Shown here: positions 53,845 through 64,000 of the stretch, one piece after another
Layout of the letters: the number at the start of each line of letters is the position of its first letter
Numbering within the stretch: position 1 is the first letter of the stretch
Assembly (NCBI GenBank): GCA_020310875.1
Contig: MU260073.1
Coordinates: 590,501 to 654,500 of the forward strand
Origin: Ceratopteris richardii
Lineage: Eukaryota > Streptophyta > Polypodiopsida > Polypodiales > Pteridaceae
Length of the DNA: 64,000 nt
Reading direction: 5' to 3'
The notes under the pieces: model-generated
What the model saw: the letters and a program-made list of their open reading frames with translations, nothing else
Database searches by the model: none
Told to the model about the DNA's origin: nothing
Position numbers and translations under genes: made by a program

Positions 53845-55167
53845 TGAGAAAATATTTTTTGAAACCCCTCCTTAATAATACCTTATGTATAGATATGTAA
53901 CCCTATAGTATTTTTATTTCTCAAACCTTCATGGAAACCATAAATATATGTATTTGAAGGAAATAAAAAGGCAAGAATAAGATGGGCCCCACCATAGTAA
54001 AGTAGCTACCCTTACCTACAGTGAATGGTAGAATCAAATCCCAAGTTAGATATGGAGTGGGACAAGTAGGTTTATAAATTCAAATACTTAAACTTGACCC
54101 ACTCTCCCGTTTGAAAGAGTCCAAAAAAATTTTCAAAGACTCAAGCCCTACCATAGACTTTTGAGTCCTACAGAAAGATTCTTGACAAATGGGACACATG
54201 TGATTGACTTTTTGGGCCCAAAATCAAGCATAAAATATTCCAAACGCCCAAACTCGGATATGAGGATTGTTCCCACAAAAAGAGGGTGCTATTTATAGTA
54301 TTTTTATGATTTTTTATGAAAGAATCAAAGATATGACCATATGGGATAAGATGAACACCTTAGAATGGTCAAAAATCTTCTAGGATTTTGTCAAAGTTGT
54401 ATTTTCTACCACACAAGTGTCACATCTAGAAGATTCTCCCAAATAATATCATCTCCAAATATCTTCCCAAAAAGTCTATAAAAGGACCCCTTTGGGTGCC
54501 CTCAAAACAAGCAAGTGGTGTGCAGGTACATGCTATCAGCACTACGGTGATCAGAGTGCTACCCCTTTGGAGGTGGAGATCTTGGCTACAAGAGAGGTGC
54601 TACATCCTCTTCCTTTATGTACTCCATATTCTTTGTATCCATATCTTGTAATATGAGCTTTATTTCCTTTTGAATCCAACTATCTCTTCTTTCGTTTCAT
54701 ATCTCCAACCCTTTCTATTTCTTCTAATTCCTTCTCTACATTCCCCCTCAATTCCAAAACCTCATCATTTTCCTTCAACTTCTATCCATTGGGAAGTGAG
54801 GTTATCTTGATCCTTGTGTTTATGTATGTGAATGATTCTTGTATGAATGCTAAGAGGGCAGTGCAGAACACCCGTGTCCTAAGAGCATTTGGTGTAACAG
54901 TGTATGTGCTTGTGTATGTGTTACCTGTGTGAATGCTAAGAGGGTAGTGTGGAACACCCGTGTCCTAAGAGCATTTTCATTTTTGTGTGGGTGCTAAGAG
55001 GGTAGTGTGGACCACCCATACCCTAAGAGTTCTCTTTGTGTTGTGTGCATATGTGTGAAGTGAATGTGTAAGGAGCTAAGATCCCTTGCTTTCCATCATA
55101 TCCATCCCTACTTATGAGCTTGAGTGCTAAAGGTGTGTTAGAGGCCATTTCTTTAGTGCCCCTCTCA
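53845..55167 (+). repeat. Left LTR of the Tat element
   Basis: 1,323 bp. TATA box CTATAAAAGG at 54476-54485. Near its end (about 54838-55030) three tandem ~60-70-bp sub-repeats each contain GCTAAGAGGG followed by ACCCGTGTCCTAAGAG or a close variant. Confidence 0.94.
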
Positions 55168-55463
55168 TAACCTGGTGCCCCCGTTGAGGAACTCAATTTC
55201 ATGAATTTCCAAAATCTCAACAACCAAAATTGTCCCATTCGTCCCAACCAACCTTATCAACCAAGACCCATTCTTTCTGTCCATATCACATACAGTAGGA
55301 AGATACTCTTCCAACAATGCATAGTGTATCATTTTGGGCCAGAGCATTTGGCAGAAATCCTTGAATCTCAAGAATCCTTTATCTTTCTAGTTCTAGAGTA
55401 TAACCTTAGCTTCGACATCTGGATCTTCATTCTTTTGTAAGGAAGCCACTTTCAAGTTCAACC

Positions 55464-56123
55464 ATGGCATCAATCTTCCCACACTTCTATGAAAGACCCA
55501 ACGAAGATGCTGCAGAGTTTTTGGACAACTTGGAGATGGCGTACCCTGTCTCAGGAAGGGATCAAGAAGCAATCAAGCTAAAGGCTTTCCCATAGGTCCT
55601 AAAGGAGGAAGCGAGAATATGGTACAACAACTTATCCAACGAAGCAACAGGAAGCTGGGAAGCAGTGCATGAAGCATTCATAATGCGATATGGCAAAAAG
55701 GATACACCCGAAGGATTATGGCAACAATTGCTCTCATTAAGACAAGTCACACTTGACAACTTTTCAAATTATGAGCCTAAGTTTCAGTGTGTGTGGAGTA
55801 ATTGGGAGAGTAGCCTAGGGGCAAATGAAGTAGCTCCACAATTTTTGAAAAGGGATAGATTCATCTCAGGACTCTTCCCTTCTCTAAAACAAAAGGTGGA
55901 GTCACAATTTCCAGGTACTTTTGAAGAAGCATTAGATATAGCAAGAGTTAATTGTAGAAAATTAAAGTTTAAGTCTTCAAAAGTTGAAAAAGTAGAACAT
56001 ATGGATGTTGTTCCCCTAGTACCAGCTACACAAGTAGAGAAAGGCGAAGATCCACAGCAAGGTATATTGCAGAAGCTCACACAACAGCTGGAACAACTAA
56101 CACTCAACTTGGTGAGGAGCTAG
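55464..56123 (+). other. Tat element gag
   Basis: From MASIFPHFYERPNEDAAEFL (55464), with the main open part 55665-56123 (MRYGKKDTPEGLWQQLLSLR, FISGLFPSLKQKVESQFPGT). A zinc knuckle CYNCNERGHGMYNF follows near 56184. Typical retrotransposon gag core. Fossil. Confidence 0.82.
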
Positions 56124-56730
56124 CAAGACAAACCACAAAGGGAACAAAATTGAGGACAACGAGGACAAGCACAAGAGTTTATATGCTACAATTGCAATGA
56201 ACGTGGTCATGGTATGTACAATTTCCCTCACCCTCGTAGGAATCCAGGTGATATATATCCCATTAGGAGGCCGCCATAATTTGCACAGAAACAACAACAA
56301 CCGCAAGCAAATATTCCACCTGTCCCAATGGCTCAAGGTGAGGCAAGTGAATGTTTTGGAGCTGACCGAGGAACAAGAGACCATGGATACGATGCCAATG
56401 AAGAGGACAAGGGTGCAACATAGGGACCGATCGCAAGACGAAGATTCAAGCATGGGTACACAAACAAAGAAAGACAGAGTTGCAAAAGGTGAATCTAGTA
56501 AAAGAAAGAGAAGGCCGAGGAGGAAGATCATGATGGAAGACTTTCCCCTAGGTAAGGGTATCGAACCTTATGAACTAATTGAAGATATATCCACTTAGAA
56601 ACCAAACATCACTTGGCCACAATTACTCCAATTATCTTCAAAAACTAGGAGGGAATAGTCCAAGCTAGTAAGCACTAGGAAGGCTAAAAACAAGGAAATT
56701 AACCTTATAAGAGCCAATGCATGTGATGAT

Positions 56731-57654
56731 GTGGTACCCATAGTGGATCCATACGTAAAAGGGAAAAGGATTTCCAATGTGTACGTGGATGGCAGGGCAC
56801 AGATGTGTGTCATGACAAAAAAAACAATCCATAGGTTAAGCTTGGATGTGACAGGACCATCTGCATACCAAGCTAAAATGGAAAATAATAGTGTTGTTAA
56901 ATGTGTTGGTGTGATAAAAAATTTAAGAGTTACAGTATGTGATATAGAGGTTTCTTTGGATATGTATGTAATTGCAACCAAGGGGGAGGGCTACCCCATC
57001 ATATTAGGACGTCCATGGTTAATTGCAGTGAAAGCATATAAAAAATGGGGTTCTGGTCTTCTAGTTCTCAAACCAAATGATAGAACAAAGTCAGTTACAT
57101 ATGATTTGAAGGACCAAAAGAGGGAAGATCACACGTATGAAACAACAGTAGATGAAGAAAGTTCTTGTTATCATATTGATTCTAGCAGTGAAGAATCGAC
57201 AAATCAAAGTGATTCATCAACACTCGAAGTCATGGGCGTGATCTTTCAAGGAACAGAAGATGGAGGCAAAGAGGATGATCTACAACAAACACAAAGTGAG
57301 GACTCCATGCTTGAGGTGGATCTCCAAAAGATGCTTGCGAAGGATCTCACCTCAAAGGAAAGGACCACGTACATCAACATGCTCAAAAGGTATCCCAAAT
57401 TGTTCATTAAAGATTATAATGAGATACAAGGTATAACTGCTATTCAACATCATATCGAAATCAAGCTAGAAGCAAAGCTAGTGGCGCAAAAGCTCAGAAG
57501 GATCGGAACACTTCAACAAGAGGCTCTGCTAAATGAGAAAAGGGGATTCAAGTTGATCCATCCAAAATGGAAGCCTTATTGGCTCTACCTCCTCCAACAA
57601 CAACAAAGCAGACCCTCACTTTTGTACAAAAGGTACGATACATGTCATGGTTGA
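56731..57654 (+). CDS. Tat element protease and start of RT
   Basis: Protease-like fold: VYVDGRAQMCVMTKKTIHRL, VIATKGEGYPIILGRPWLIA (closing ILGRPW strand), about 56775-57060. Acidic linker, then RT N-terminal sequence (LFIKDYNEIQGITAIQHHIE, about 57400-57470). 307 codons, open. Fossil part of pol. Confidence 0.75.
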   Translation: MVPIVDPYVKGKRISNVYVDGRAQMCVMTKKTIHRLSLDVTGPSAYQAKMENNSVVKCVGVIKNLRVTVCDIEVSLDMYVIATKGEGYPIILGRPWLIAVKAYKKWGSGLLVLKPNDRTKSVTYDLKDQKREDHTYETTVDEESSCYHIDSSSEESTNQSDSSTLEVMGVIFQGTEDGGKEDDLQQTQSEDSMLEVDLQKMLAKDLTSKERTTYINMLKRYPKLFIKDYNEIQGITAIQHHIEIKLEAKLVAQKLRRIGTLQQEALLNEKRGFKLIHPKWKPYWLYLLQQQQSRPSLLYKRYDTCHG

Positions 57655-59078
57655 TCCACCTTCTATCTGAAATCATATCTCCATTACAAAAACTTGCACA
57701 AGATAGTGTCTTTGCATGGGAGGATATCCATAATGAATGTTTTGAAGAAATCAAAAGAGCACTCAGCACTCTACCCACATTGATGCCACCAAATATGGGA
57801 GAGACTTTCTATGTGTGTCCAAGTGCAGGTGAAGAAGCAATCGGAGTGGTCTTACTCCAGAAGGATACAAAGATATCTCACATGCATCGTGTTTACTTTG
57901 CTAGCAAGGTAATGAAAGAAAATGAGAAGAGATACAAAGATGCAAAGAAACTCATGTATGCACTTATGTTTGGATTAAGAAAGTTTCGGTCTTACCTTCT
58001 TGCTAGGCCTTTCATTATTCTTACAATAGATCATGCATTTCCATATGTGGTACAACGTATGAGCATCTCATCTAGAATAGCTAAATGGGTTCTTGAACTT
58101 CAAGAATACAACTATACTTTTGTAGTAGAGGAAAGCGCAAGAGCCAGTCTTGTAGACATACTCACCTACAGGAAGTGGGAGAGGAGAATATCCAATGAGA
58201 AGGATAGGGGAGCAACCTTGCAGGAAGAAGATATTGAAGATGCACATACTGTACTTTTTGATGGTGCATATAAGAAGCACGTCGACAAAGCAACTGGAGG
58301 ATTTCTAATATATGACCAAAACAAACAACTCATCTTCAAGAAAGGTATAGCTCTTCCTAATGCTCATTCAAATAATAAAGCAGAATATGCAGCACTATGT
58401 GAGGCCTTGCATGAATGTGTTCAACATGGTATCAAAAGGTTGATCATCAAAGGAGACTCAATGTTGATAATTAAGCAATTACAAAATATTTGGTGTTGCA
58501 AAAGCCAAAATTTGTTTGAATGGTTGAAAAAGGTAAGAGTGTTATTGAAACAATTTGATAACACTCAAATATTTCATGTACCAAGGAGCAAAAATAAGGA
58601 AACAAATGCATTAGAAAATGAGCAATTTGATGGTTTCATAGCATCCATGAAGCTCGAAGACAACATATTTGTAGGTCAAGAAGGATTAGAAGATATCATC
58701 GAGTTTCTTGAAACTAGAGAAGCACCCAAGCACCTAAACAAGGTACAAAGGCATAGATTAGCGAACAAGGCTTTACAGTACCAACTCATAGGAGATCATC
58801 TCTATGAGAAAGGTAAGGATCTTATCCTTAGAAGGGTCCCCATATCAGATGAAATAAAGAGCATTCTGGAATTATGTCATGATCATGCATGTGGAGGACA
58901 CTTCTCACATGAAATAACGATAAGGAAAGTACTTCAAGCAGGGTATACATGGCCTAAACTTCATAAAGATGTTCAATATTGGTGTAAAACATGTAATAAA
59001 TGTCAGATTACAGGGAATAAGAGGCTTATGTATGAACCAAAGACACCAGTCATATCTTATGGGCCATTCGAGAAATAG
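57567..59078 (+). CDS. Tat element RNase H, second RNase H and integrase zinc domain
   Basis: A 503-codon open stretch. Ty3 connection and RNase H (FAWEDIHNECFEEIKRAL, GEEAIGVVLLQKD, YFASKVMKENEKRYKDAKK). Then a second, archaeal-type RNase H: LFDGAYKKHVDKATGGFLIY, NNKAEYAALCEALHECVQHG, LIIKGDSMLIIKQLQN, with the D-E-D pattern. Then the integrase HHCC (CHDHACGGHFSHEITIRKVL, CKTCNKCQ). Dual RNase H is the hallmark of Tat elements. Confidence 0.88.
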   Translation: MEALLALPPPTTTKQTLTFVQKVRYMSWLIHLLSEIISPLQKLAQDSVFAWEDIHNECFEEIKRALSTLPTLMPPNMGETFYVCPSAGEEAIGVVLLQKDTKISHMHRVYFASKVMKENEKRYKDAKKLMYALMFGLRKFRSYLLARPFIILTIDHAFPYVVQRMSISSRIAKWVLELQEYNYTFVVEESARASLVDILTYRKWERRISNEKDRGATLQEEDIEDAHTVLFDGAYKKHVDKATGGFLIYDQNKQLIFKKGIALPNAHSNNKAEYAALCEALHECVQHGIKRLIIKGDSMLIIKQLQNIWCCKSQNLFEWLKKVRVLLKQFDNTQIFHVPRSKNKETNALENEQFDGFIASMKLEDNIFVGQEGLEDIIEFLETREAPKHLNKVQRHRLANKALQYQLIGDHLYEKGKDLILRRVPISDEIKSILELCHDHACGGHFSHEITIRKVLQAGYTWPKLHKDVQYWCKTCNKCQITGNKRLMYEPKTPVISYGPFEK

Positions 59079-59135
59079 GGAATCGATGCAATTGGACCCC
59101 TAGCAAGGACAAGCTCAGGGAAGGAGTACATCATT

Positions 59136-59924
59136 GTGGCAGTGGACTACATGACTAGATGGGCAGAAGCAGCTAGCACAAAAAGGACAACCGCACAAGA
59201 TATTGGGAAGTTCATTTATGATTTCATATGTTGTAGATTTGGGATACCTTTAGAGATAGTGTCTCATCATGGTCCAAGTTTTAGATCAGATGTTTTGAAT
59301 GATCTATTGATTAGATTAAACATAAGGCACAGATACTCCACACCCTATTATCCTCAATGTAATGGTCTTGTTGAAAAAACCAATGGAATTCTTTGTAAAA
59401 TCATCACTAAGCAGGTAAAGAAGCATCCTAAGGAATGGGACAAGCACCTCAGTGTTGCATTATGGGCATATTGCACATCCTACAAGGCATCCTTAGGATT
59501 CACTCCTTTTCATTTAGTGTACGGACAAGAAGCCTTATTACCAATAGAAGTGGAAATCCCAAGTCTCCACGTACTGCTAAAAGAAAGTGCAGTAAGTGAA
59601 GAAGAGGTCATTCAAAAGAGGCTTATAGATCTACAACACTTGAGTATGAAAAGGGCGCTTGCAGTGGAACATTACATCAATCAAGCAGAGAAAACAAGGG
59701 AGGAATTTAACAAACAACTAAAGGATAAAGGGTTAACAAAAGGAACTCTTGTTTTAAGGTATGATAATCGTTTTGATAACAGGCATGATACAAAGTTTCA
59801 ATCACGATGGGAAGGACCGTTTTTTATCAAGACAAAGTTCAAGAATGGAAGCTATCAACTCATGGATATGTCAGGGAAGCTGCACAAGACGAAGGTCAAT
59901 GGATGGAGGTTAAAGAAATACTAG
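59136..59924 (+). CDS. Tat element integrase core and C-terminal domain
   Basis: 262 codons. AVDYMTRWAEAASTKRTTAQ (first Asp of DDE), EIVSHHGPSFRSDVL region, YYPQCNGLVEKTNGILCKII (glutamate), LVYGQEALLPIEVEIPSL, and a C-terminal tail with LKDKGLTKGTLVLRYDNRFD and FQSRWEGPFFIKTKFKNGSY, ending GWRLKKY. The WEGPF motif is usual for Ty3 integrase ends. Confidence 0.9.
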   Translation: MAVDYMTRWAEAASTKRTTAQDIGKFIYDFICCRFGIPLEIVSHHGPSFRSDVLNDLLIRLNIRHRYSTPYYPQCNGLVEKTNGILCKIITKQVKKHPKEWDKHLSVALWAYCTSYKASLGFTPFHLVYGQEALLPIEVEIPSLHVLLKESAVSEEEVIQKRLIDLQHLSMKRALAVEHYINQAEKTREEFNKQLKDKGLTKGTLVLRYDNRFDNRHDTKFQSRWEGPFFIKTKFKNGSYQLMDMSGKLHKTKVNGWRLKKY

Positions 59925-60075
59925 TAGAGGATAGAAGAAAGCAATGAACAATAGGAACAATCAAGGGAGAAGGATATATCAGTAGTTCTACAAGAAGATG
60001 ACCCGCCTTGGAACATCAACAAACTCTTTGAAGGCTATAGACATGAATGCCTCTAGCTAAGGGGAGTTCTAAGTA

Positions 60076-61402
60076 TGAGAGAATATTTTTTGAAACCCCT
60101 CCTTAATAATACCTTATGTATAGATATGTAACCCTATAGTATTTTTATTTTTCAAACCTTCATGGAAACCATAAATATATGTATTTGAAGGAAATAAAAA
60201 GGCAAGAATAAGATGGGCCCCACCATAGTAAAGTAGCTACCCTTACCTGCAGTGAATGGTAGAATCAAATCCCAAGTTAGATATGGAGTGGGACAAGTAG
60301 TTTTATAAATTCAAATACTTAAACTTGACCCACTCTCCCTTTTGAAAGAGTCCAAAAAACTTTTCAAAGACTCAAGCCCCACCATAGACTTTTGAGTCCT
60401 ACAGAAAGATTCTTGACAAATGGGACACATGTGATTGACTTTTTGGGTCCAAAATCAAGCATAAAATATTCCAAACGCCCAAACTCGAATATGAGATTTA
60501 TTCCCACGAAAAGAGGGTGCTATTTATAGTATTTTTATGATTTTTCATGAAAAAGTCAAAGATATGACCATATGGGATAAGATGAACACCTTAGAATGGC
60601 CAAAAATCTTCTAGGATTTTGTCAAAGTTGTATTTTCTACCACACAAGTGTCACATCTAGAAGATTCTCCCAAATAATATCATCTCCAAATATCTTCCCA
60701 AAAAGCCTATAAAAGGACCCAAAACAAGCAAGTGGGTGCCCTCAAAACAAGCAAGTGGTGTGCAGGTACATAGTATTAGCACTGCGGCGATCAGAGTGCT
60801 ACCCCTTTGGAGGTGGAAATCTTGGCTACAAGAGAGGTGCTACACCCTCTTCCTTTATGTACTCCATATTCTTTGTATCCATATCTTCTAATATGAGCTT
60901 TATTTCCTTTTGAATCCAACTATCTCTTCTTTCCTTTCCTATCTCCAACCCTTTCTATTTCTTCTAATTCTTTCTCTACATTCCCCCTCAATTCCCTCAT
61001 CATTTTCCTTCAACTTCTATCCATTGGGAAGTGAGGTTATCTTGATCCTTGTGTTTATGTATGTGAATGATTGCTGTATGAATGCTAAGAGGGTAGTGCG
61101 GAACACCCGTGTCCTAAGAGCATTTGGTGTAACAATGTATGTGCTTGTGTATGTGTTACCTGTGTGAATGCTAAGAGGGCAGTGCGGAACACCTGTGTCC
61201 TAAGAGCATTTTAATTTTTGTGTGGGTGCTAAGAGGGTAGTGTGGACCACCCATACCCTAAGAGTGCTCTTTGTGTTGTGTGCATATGTGTGAAGTGAAT
61301 GTGTAAGGAGCTAAGATCCCTTCCTTTCCATCATATCCATCCCTGCTTATGAGCTTGAGTGCTAAAGGAGTGTTAGAGGCCATTTCTTTAGTGCCCCTCT
61401 CA
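60076..61402 (+). repeat. Right LTR of the Tat element
   Basis: 1,327 bp, aligned with 53845-55167. TATA box near 60706-60716. A short duplication of GGACCC/AAAACAAGCAAGTG lies at about 60715-60755 and is not in the left copy. Confidence 0.94.
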
Positions 61403-61416
61403 ACGTCTAACTAACA
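61403..61416 (+). repeat. End of the Copia-C 3' LTR
   Basis: ACGTCTAACTAACA, the last bases of the Copia-family LTR (family end CTAACTCCAACA) after the Tat insertion. Confidence 0.75.
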
Positions 61417-64000
61417 GGAAGACCTAACTTTGGTGGAATCGTTTATAGCATATTGCACATTATCCCATGACATGGAAGTCCTTCAAGATCAGAAAGGAAT
61501 CTTATATGCTTGTCATTTTTGGATCACTTCCAAATGGAAGGAGGGTGATACTATTACTACTTATACTAAGCGATTGTCACAAAGTCTATTAATTGTTCGC
61601 ATGCTCAAGGTCAATCCTTAAGATACCTTATAGAGAACGTATAAGATGGTTTGGAGTTTGGAATCCAAGCGAAGCTTCACAAACTCTGGCTTGCAATGTT
61701 TTATGAAGCTATTTCTTTTGCTCATGATGTAGGGGAGGAGTGTCAATCTATTACCAAGTCAAGTGATTTGCAACAACCATGTCCTTGAAAACATTTCATC
61801 AAGCCTAATTTTCCTTTGACGTGCACTTTTACTACTTGTTAACCTAATTTTCTATGAGCTCTTCATTCTCACTTTCCAATAGCAGCCATAGACTCATACC
61901 TTCAACCTATCAAACACCCTACCCTTCAAACTTATGTGGTGGATACTCAACAGAAGAGATCTCATATCACCTATTGGATTTGTGATAAACTTGGATATAC
62001 TAAAGCAAAGTGTAGATTGTAGCCTCTCCATATGAAAGCTATCGTAGCCCAAATGCACAATATGGAGATATTGTATGAAGAAGTTCCTCCTCTTTGGATA
62101 GAGGAAGCATCAAAGAAATATTTAAGTACCTTGGGTAATGTAATTTCTATTCATTCTTTACTTTGCATGTAGAGTACTATTAATGATAGGATTGTTAATA
62201 TATTATGTGATGATAGTATTTCTCATGATTTAATCTCACATACTTTAGTTAAGGACCTCAAATCAAAATGTTTTTCTTCCCTACATAAAGTTAAGGATTT
62301 GTTTCAAGGAAGTTCATATAATGTAACACATGAGGTGCATGATGTTAAGATTTGCATAGGTTCATATATAGATGCATTCCAACCACCATTAATTATTCAT
62401 ACTCATTTAAATCAGGAATCTAGAAAAGGTTATGATTCATGCATCGTTTTTGTAAATTTCATAAATGATTATACTCATACCTTTTTTGAGGCACAAAACT
62501 TTTATGATTGTTATGAGTATTGTTTTATGTCCGACTATCCTTTTATACTACCATCGTCTCGAGGATCCTTTGACCATAGTATAGATCTTATTCTTGGTAA
62601 TTCTTCTCCTCATAAAGCATCTTATAGGCATTGACCTTTTCATCAAAAGAAAATAGAAAACCAAGTTAAAGATTTACTTAAAAAAAGAATTATAAGGCCT
62701 AGTTCTTCCCTATTTGGAACACTTATTATCTTAGTTGAGAAAAATAAAAAAAATTATAGGATGTGCATTGAGTATAAATCTTTAACAAGATCACTATGAA
62801 AACTAGATAACCTATTCCTTGGATAGATGGCTTGCTGAATAAACTTTGAGGATCCCATATCTTTAGTAAGTTTACCCTTAAATCTAATTATCATCACATA
62901 CGTATGACACATAGTGATATTTACAAGGCTACTTTTAGGACTCAAATTATTCTTTACGAATTCATGGTAATTGCTTTGGACTTACAAATGCTCCTGCTAC
63001 ATTTGCACATATGATGAATAATATTTTCCTTGATTATCAAGATTTTTTTCTTGTTTTCTTTGATGATATACTTGTATATTAAGAATGAAAGTGATCATGA
63101 GAAGCATCTAGAAATAGTTTTTAGTTTATTGCATCAGAATATACTTTATGCTTATCTTGCAAAAATTTTCTTTTCCCAAAATAAAATAGAATATTTGGGG
63201 ATATAATTTGTAGCAAGGAGTGAATGTAGACCCAAATAAAATAAAATTAATTGTAGAATGGTTGGTTTTTGAATCAATTAATGATGTACGTTCTTTTCTT
63301 AGGTTGGCTAATTTCTATAGAATGTTTTGAAAAGTTTTTTCCTATTTGGAACTTTCCCTACTATTATTATTGAAAAATAAAGTAGAATTTGCATGGGGAT
63401 AAGCACAAAAATATTTTGAAAAACTCAAACATGCACCTATTTTACAGTTACATGTCTTTGCAAAACCTTTTCATGTAGTTACATATGCAAGTGTTTCAGG
63501 TATACATGCACTTTTAATGCAAAAAAATCATCCCATTGCATTTGTAAGTAGGAAACTTAAAGCCTCTTAAAAGAATTATAGTATGTATGATAAGGAAGTT
63601 TTAGCTATTTTGCATGCTTAGAAATTTTGGAAATATTATCTCATAGGTTCTAAGGTTTTAGTCAAAACAAACCAAAAGCTATTAAACACTTGTTAAATCA
63701 ACATTGTTTTTTGAGATGCATATTAAATGGGATTCTTTTATTCAAAATTTTCAACCTATGATTTAGTATCAACCTGGCAAAGGTAATATTATAGCATATG
63801 CTATTAGTCATTTTCCATCACCACTATCATATTCTGTTTCTATCCATAATATGTTCTCCATTCATTTCATGATATGATTGCTACTTATGGCTCATATTTT
63901 TATTTTTCACGTGCATGGAGTGCTTTCAACCATTATGCATCTTCAATAGATGAACATTATACATTTCATAATGATTTTTTGTATTTTCAGCACAAATTAT
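61417..64000 (+). mobile_element. Old, heavily eroded Ty3 element, continuing past the window
   Basis: Gag-like start (VESFIAYCTLSHDMEVLQDQ, open part 61430-61621), a zinc-knuckle-like WICDKLGYTKAKC near 61975-62010, pre-RT region (open part 62299-62634: FILPSSRGSFDHSIDLILGN), RT motifs (VKDLLKKRIIRPSSSLFGTL about 62663-62720; [10 protein letters not shown] near 62985-63015; FFDDILVY near 63055-63080), RNase H pieces (HVVTYASVSGIHALLMQKN about 63470-63525; AFVSRKLKAS about 63540-63570). Very many interruptions. Clearly older than the elements to its left. No LTR is in view. Confidence 0.82.

Larger units (their letters stand above)
53845..61402 (+). mobile_element. Ty3 element of the Tat lineage, inserted in the Copia-C LTR
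   Basis: 7,558 bp with ~1.32-kb LTRs (53845-55167 and 60076-61402, TGAGA...CTCTCA) and a 4-bp ACGT duplication at the borders. Purine run AAGGGGAG before the right LTR; candidate primer site starting TGGTGCCCCCG at 55173. Order: gag, protease, part of RT, RNase H, a second (archaeal-type) RNase H, integrase. The second RNase H marks Tat. The LTRs differ at only a few percent of sites. The coding region is broken in a few places. Confidence 0.92.

Overview
The window is nuclear DNA from a land plant with a large, repeat-rich genome. Copia and Ty3 LTR retrotransposons nested several layers deep fill most of it. It also holds a spliced host gene with plant-type introns, a tRNA-derived SINE and copies of typical plant genes (vacuolar H+-pyrophosphatase, sucrose-phosphate synthase, a UDP-glycosyltransferase). 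A bacterial-like, circularly permuted DNA methyltransferase gene at the left edge hints at a seed-free plant (bryophyte, lycophyte or fern). That species guess is an inference.

Layout. 1-1997: 3' part of the methyltransferase gene (five exons seen, + strand); one intron is mostly a 31-bp array of short palindromes. 2668-4396 and 52222-53844 (+61403-61416): two parts of one old Copia copy (Copia-C). Between them lies a Ty3 element (Ty3-A, 4397-52221) that has taken several insertions: (a) a ~16-kb AT-rich block (about 5525-21880) with a SINE, a decayed minus-strand gene family (ParB-like box plus FCP1/NIF-like pseudophosphatase domains), a 3-kb palindromic satellite and long dinucleotide arrays; (b) Copia-A (10134-15293, minus) inside an exon of that decayed gene; (c) Copia-B (28255-38110) inside the Ty3-A integrase region, itself holding Copia-D (29427-36157); (d) a young 10.57-kb LTR element (39854-50423) that carries pieces of at least five unrelated host transcripts. 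53845-61402: a Tat-lineage Ty3 element in the 3' LTR of Copia-C. 61417-64000: an old, eroded Ty3 element running off the window.

The most notable object is the carrier element at 39854-50423. It has 546-bp LTRs that differ at about one site, a 5-bp target duplication, a tRNA-Asp-type primer site and a polypurine tract. No recognisable gag, RT or integrase is seen. Instead it holds intronless segments of V-PPase, an hnRNP-type RRM protein, an Hsp110-type chaperone, a UDP-glycosyltransferase and sucrose-phosphate synthase, followed by a 503-codon ORF. That ORF looks related to a protease-like reading frame that Ty3-A carries downstream of its integrase. The same primer site and the related extra ORF make Ty3-A (or its kin) the likely source lineage. 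Mobilisation in trans and capture of spliced mRNAs by template switching are inferred.

Only the methyltransferase gene looks like an intact, possibly active host gene. The FCP1-like/ParB-like genes, the captured host segments and most retroelement frames are fossils.
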